Below, one piece after another: positions 5,769 to 8,070 of a stretch of DNA of 8,070 nt. The position numbers and the translations under genes were made by a program. Position 1 is the stretch's first letter, and every line of letters begins with the position of its first letter. Under the pieces are notes generated by a model. The model worked only from the letters and a program-made list of their open reading frames with translations. It had not been told where the DNA came from and searched no databases. Origin of the DNA: Gp7-AA10 sp041483175 (lineage in GTDB: Bacteria > Acidobacteriota > Thermoanaerobaculia > Gp7-AA8); the NCBI GenBank assembly GCA_041483175.1, contig JBGPFD010000158.1, positions 1 through 8,070 on the forward strand, given 5' to 3'.

Positions 5769-5868
5769 GGGCGCGCGTCCCCGCGCGCCCCCCGGCGGGC
5801 GAGGACGCCCGCCGCTACACGGGCGAGGACGCCCGCCGCTACACGGGCGAGGACGCCCGCCGCTACAG
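5763..5868. repeat. REP/BIME-like hairpin element, copy 3 (three tail units)
   Basis: The layout matches copies 1 and 2: GTGTAG at 5763-5768, a head hairpin with 10-bp arms around tccc, and three 24-bp tail units (5797-5820, 5821-5844, 5845-5868). The last unit ends CTACAG instead of CTACAC. Its first 76 bases are identical to copy 2. It ends 21 bp before the rodZ start codon and so forms that gene's upstream region. Confidence 0.85.
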
Positions 5869-5875
5869 CGTCGGC

Positions 5876-5881
5876 TAGAAT
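5876..5881 (+). promoter_or_regulatory. Weak -10-like hexamer just before rodZ
   Basis: TAGAAT (5 of 6 consensus) lies in the short palindrome GCTA-GAA-TAGC, between repeat copy 3 and the GTG at 5890. A start site about 7 bases downstream would give an almost leaderless rodZ mRNA. No -35 match is visible, because the upstream bases are repeat sequence. Confidence 0.2.
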
Positions 5882-5889
5882 AGCCCCTT

Positions 5890-6696
5890 GTGCCTGAGCC
5901 CCCCCCCCAGCCCTATTCCGAGCTTGCGACGTTCGGTGAGGAACTCCGTCGTGAACGGGAGATTCGCGGCATCTCCCTCAAGGAGATCGCCGACGCCACG
6001 AAAATCAGCAAGCGCTTCCTGGAGGCCATCGAGCGCAACGACCACCGCACGCTCCCCGCTCCAGTTTTCACCCGCGGCTTCGTCCGCGAATATGCGCGCT
6101 ACCTCGGCCTGAACACCGAGGATGTCGTCAACCGCTACAACTACGCCGCCGCGGGCGACGACCGAATCGAACAGTCCCCGCACCTCGAGCGGCTCGCGCA
6201 GCGCGAAACGCCGCCGAAGAAAGGCATCCCTCCGCCCTACGCGCGCGTCGATCGAAATGTCTACATCCTGCTGCTGATCGTCGCCGCGCTCGCCGCGGCC
6301 ACGTATATTGCCATCCGGCACAAACGCGCCGCGGCCGAGGCGACGCGGATCGAGAACGCCATTGTGCCTCCGGTGCGGCGCGCGGTGGCACCCCCACCCG
6401 CGCCGATGCCGGCGGGCGAGACGCCCGCCGCTACACCGATGCGCATGACCATCGATCTGGTCAGCGATTCGTGGGTGATCCTCGATGCGGATGGGAAGGA
6501 AGTCATCAACGACCGCCTGCGCCGCGGCGATCGTCGCAGGGTCGAGGCGAACGAATCGTTCGACTTCCGCACCATCGGAAACGCGGCCGGCGTCGCGCTG
6601 ACCTTGAACGACATGAAACTTCCTCCGCTCGGGCGTGATGGAGAAGTGATTCACGATCGCGTGATCGATCGCTCGTCGCTGAAAAACAATCCATGA
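5890..6696 (+). CDS. rodZ: RodZ-like cytoskeletal/morphogenesis membrane protein (HTH, one membrane helix, DUF4115)
   Basis: A 268-residue bitopic protein. Residues 14-75 are a Cro/CI-type helix-turn-helix of the RodZ kind (FGEELRREREIRGISLKEIA, then TKISKRFLEAIE, and the FTRGFVREYARYLGL signature). Basic and proline-rich residues precede one membrane helix at about 124-142 (VYILLLIVAALAAATYIAI). A Pro/Ala linker (160-183) follows. The C-terminal DUF4115 domain (about 184-262) has D-S-W-V-I-L-D-A-D-G-K and G-N-A-A-G-V-A-L-T-L-N-D. RodZ binds MreB and the elongasome to set rod shape; a periplasmic C-terminus is expected. The protein is shorter than E. coli RodZ, mainly in the linker. The start is GTG, with no clear Shine-Dalgarno sequence; HTH homology needs a start in this region. 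The linker contains a repeat copy (6411-6436). The gene overlaps the next by ATGA, so the solenoid and J-domain genes are probably cotranscribed. Confidence 0.85.
   Translation: MPEPPPQPYSELATFGEELRREREIRGISLKEIADATKISKRFLEAIERNDHRTLPAPVFTRGFVREYARYLGLNTEDVVNRYNYAAAGDDRIEQSPHLERLAQRETPPKKGIPPPYARVDRNVYILLLIVAALAAATYIAIRHKRAAAEATRIENAIVPPVRRAVAPPPAPMPAGETPAATPMRMTIDLVSDSWVILDADGKEVINDRLRRGDRRRVEANESFDFRTIGNAAGVALTLNDMKLPPLGRDGEVIHDRVIDRSSLKNNP
6411..6436. repeat. Single REP-like tail unit inside the rodZ linker
   Basis: Arms ggcgggcg (6411-6418) and cgcccgcc (6422-6429) surround the loop aga and are followed by gctacac (6430-6436), exactly the tail hairpin of the intergenic elements with one G lost from the agga loop. 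In the rodZ frame it encodes AGETPAAT (175-182), part of the Pro/Ala linker between membrane helix and DUF4115. Confidence 0.75.
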
Positions 6697-7781
6697 GCAG
6701 CACCACTCCGCAGGAACAACTCACCGCATCGACGGTCATCGAACGCATCGAATCGGGCGCGTACGGGCGCGACGTGATCACCAACCTCGCCCGCGGATTT
6801 CTCCCGCTGCCGCAGGAGGATCTCATCGCCGTGCTGGCCTTCCTGATCGGTTCGGGAGACGCGGAGTTTGCCGCGCTCGCCCGCACCTCGCTGAAGGAGA
6901 TTCCCATACGCAGCGTCGTGGCCTTCGCCTCGAGCGACGCCAGCATTCCGGAACATTTGACCTTGCTGGCGCGGGCGACCGAGGATCCGGCGATCATCGA
7001 GCCGCTGATCCGCAATCGCGCGCTGCCCGACGAGGCGGTGGTCGAACTCGCCGGCCACGGCGACCCGGTGGTGCAGGAGATCATCGTCATCAATCAGGCG
7101 CGCATCCTTCGCGCGCCGCAGATCCTCGACGCCTTACTGGCGAATCCGAAGCTGTCGCCCGACGCGCGCCGGCGCGCCCTGGAGACGCGCGAAGAATTCT
7201 TCGATAAGAAAGCGCGCCTGGAGCGGCTGGCGGAAGACGAAGTCGCAGATTTCCTTGACGACGAACCCATCGCCGACCTGCTGGCCAAGGCGGCACAGGA
7301 CGACGCCGCCGGCGTCCCGGCGCCGGTTCCCGAGTTGAGCGAGCCGGAAAGGAAGGATCCGGCCAAGCTGTCGCTCTTCCAGCGCATTCTGGCGATGACG
7401 GTCGGCGAGAAGGTGCAATTGGGTTTCAAGGGCGGGAAAACGGAGCGGAGTATCCTCATCCGCGACCGGAATAGGCTGATCTGCAGCGCGGTGATGCGCA
7501 ACCCGCGAATGAGCGAGAGCGAAGCGGAAAACATCGCCGGCATGCGCAATGTCGATGACGAGGCGTTGCGCCTGATCTCTACGCGGCGCGAGTGGATGTC
7601 GAAGTACAACATTGCCATCGCTCTGGCGCGCAATCCCAAGTGTCCCATAGGAGTTGTCGTGCCGCTGATCAATCGTTTAACCTTACGAGATTTGAAAAGC
7701 TTGAAGGACGATAAAGGGGTCAGCGAGGTCGTCCGCTCGATGTCACGCAAGCTCTACCAGCAGCGAAGCAAGAAGTCCTGA
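6693..7781 (+). CDS. Alpha-solenoid (LRV/HEAT-like) protein of unknown function in the RodZ/J-domain operon
   Basis: A 362-residue soluble protein without signal peptide or membrane helix. The N-terminal solenoid (about 10-200) has helical repeats such as IEPLIRNRALPDEAVVELA (102-120) and ILDALLANPKLSPDARRRAL (144-163). An acidic, proline-containing linker follows (about 183-224). The C-terminal domain (235-354) aligns gap-free with residues 115-234 of the protein at 3369-4094, sharing W301, Y305, I307, A310-L311, N314-P315, P318, R332-D333-L334 and K353-L354. No catalytic motif is visible, so a scaffold or adaptor role is the most reasonable guess. The ATG overlaps the rodZ stop (ATGA), and its own TGA is directly followed by the ATG of the J-domain gene. 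Three such junctions in a row argue for joint expression, and perhaps joint action at the membrane or in chaperone delivery. Confidence 0.85.
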   Translation: MSSTTPQEQLTASTVIERIESGAYGRDVITNLARGFLPLPQEDLIAVLAFLIGSGDAEFAALARTSLKEIPIRSVVAFASSDASIPEHLTLLARATEDPAIIEPLIRNRALPDEAVVELAGHGDPVVQEIIVINQARILRAPQILDALLANPKLSPDARRRALETREEFFDKKARLERLAEDEVADFLDDEPIADLLAKAAQDDAAGVPAPVPELSEPERKDPAKLSLFQRILAMTVGEKVQLGFKGGKTERSILIRDRNRLICSAVMRNPRMSESEAENIAGMRNVDDEALRLISTRREWMSKYNIAIALARNPKCPIGVVVPLINRLTLRDLKSLKDDKGVSEVVRSMSRKLYQQRSKKS

Positions 7782-8070
7782 ATGAGAACTAATTATTACG
7801 AGGTCCTCGGCGTCGAGCGCTCCGCTTCCGAGAAGGAGATTCGGGAGCAATTCCGCAAGCTCGCGCGGGCCAATCATCCCGACCGTTACAAAGGCCCGGA
7901 TAAGGCCGACGCAGAGAAGAAGTTCCAGAATCTCACCGAGGCGGTCAATGTGTTGACCAATGAAGACCGCCGCAAACAGCACGATGCTGAGCTGAACGTC
8001 GGCATCAACCGCAACTCCGCCGACCTCGGTCAGGTGGCCAAGGTCTACATGGCCAAGGGAGTGAAGGCCC
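7782..8070 (+). CDS. J-domain (DnaJ-like) protein, N-terminal part (cut by the window end)
   Basis: The first 96 codons are present. Residues 4-69 are a J domain: NYYEVLGVERSASEKEIREQ, helix II FRKLARANHPDR with the HPD motif at 32-34 that stimulates the DnaK ATPase, and helix III KKFQNLTEAVNVLTNEDRR. After it comes DAELNVGINRNSADLGQVAK, with no Gly/Phe-rich region, so this is a specialised J protein (type III) rather than housekeeping DnaJ. VAKVYMAKGVKA looks like the start of a helical, possibly TPR, repeat, which cannot be confirmed here. The ATG directly follows the TGA of the solenoid gene, with AGAAG upstream as a possible ribosome site. Confidence 0.92.
   Translation, partial: MRTNYYEVLGVERSASEKEIREQFRKLARANHPDRYKGPDKADAEKKFQNLTEAVNVLTNEDRRKQHDAELNVGINRNSADLGQVAKVYMAKGVKA

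Noticed and set aside
5465..5878. 137-codon plus-strand frame across the lhgO fragment and repeat copy 3
   Set aside because: It reads the lhgO-derived bases out of their native frame and translates the repeats into R-R-Y-T-G-E-D-A units, with no family resemblance.
5875..6654. 259-codon minus-strand frame opposite rodZ
   Set aside because: It is the shadow of the plus-strand RodZ-like gene, whose HTH, membrane helix and DUF4115 are clear.
6506..7093. 195-codon minus-strand frame opposite the rodZ/solenoid junction
   Set aside because: Ser/Arg-rich antisense translation of GC-biased codons, and it crosses two well-supported plus-strand genes.

Overview
The window is a chromosomal segment from a GC-rich, probably Gram-negative bacterium. 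The RodZ-type morphogenesis gene, the L-2-hydroxyglutarate oxidase and the GC-rich interspersed hairpin repeats would suit an Acidobacteriota-like genome. That placement is inference only; no rRNA or other marker is present. No tRNA, rRNA, CRISPR array or complete insertion sequence was seen.

Left block (1-3208, all minus strand, read right to left): a tightly packed surface-polysaccharide type operon. It runs metallophosphoesterase (2384-3208), CarB/PylC-like ATP-grasp ligase (1398-2387), NAD-dependent sugar epimerase/dehydratase (505-1401), then the membrane N-terminus of a CapD/WbpM-type nucleotide-sugar dehydratase that leaves the window (1-305). The first three genes overlap by exactly 4 bp at each junction (ATGA, GTGA), so they are probably translationally coupled. 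A 200-bp gap before the CapD-like gene holds a good promoter candidate. By eye this block is less GC-rich than the rest.

A 160-bp AT-rich divergent spacer (3209-3368) separates it from the right block (3369-8070, all plus strand). This begins with an alpha-solenoid (LRV/HEAT-like) protein (3369-4094) and lhgO, an FAD-dependent L-2-hydroxyglutarate oxidase (4201-5373). Both genes end inside a GTGTAG that opens a REP/BIME-like hairpin element (4089-4190 and 5368-5443). A third copy of the element (5763-5868) is preceded by a short, internally deleted duplicate of lhgO (5678-5768). The segment 5444-5677 holds at best a small antitoxin-like gene remnant.

The window ends with a coupled operon: a RodZ-like membrane HTH protein (5890-6696), a second, longer solenoid protein that is a clear paralogue of the 3369 gene (6693-7781), and a J-domain protein (7782 onward, cut by the window end). 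One copy of the hairpin repeat lies in frame inside the rodZ linker. The main points of interest are this repeat family (its GTAG-flanked hairpins, its capture of stop codons, its in-gene copy and its link to the lhgO duplication) and the uncharacterised RodZ/solenoid/J-domain operon with its stand-alone solenoid paralogue.
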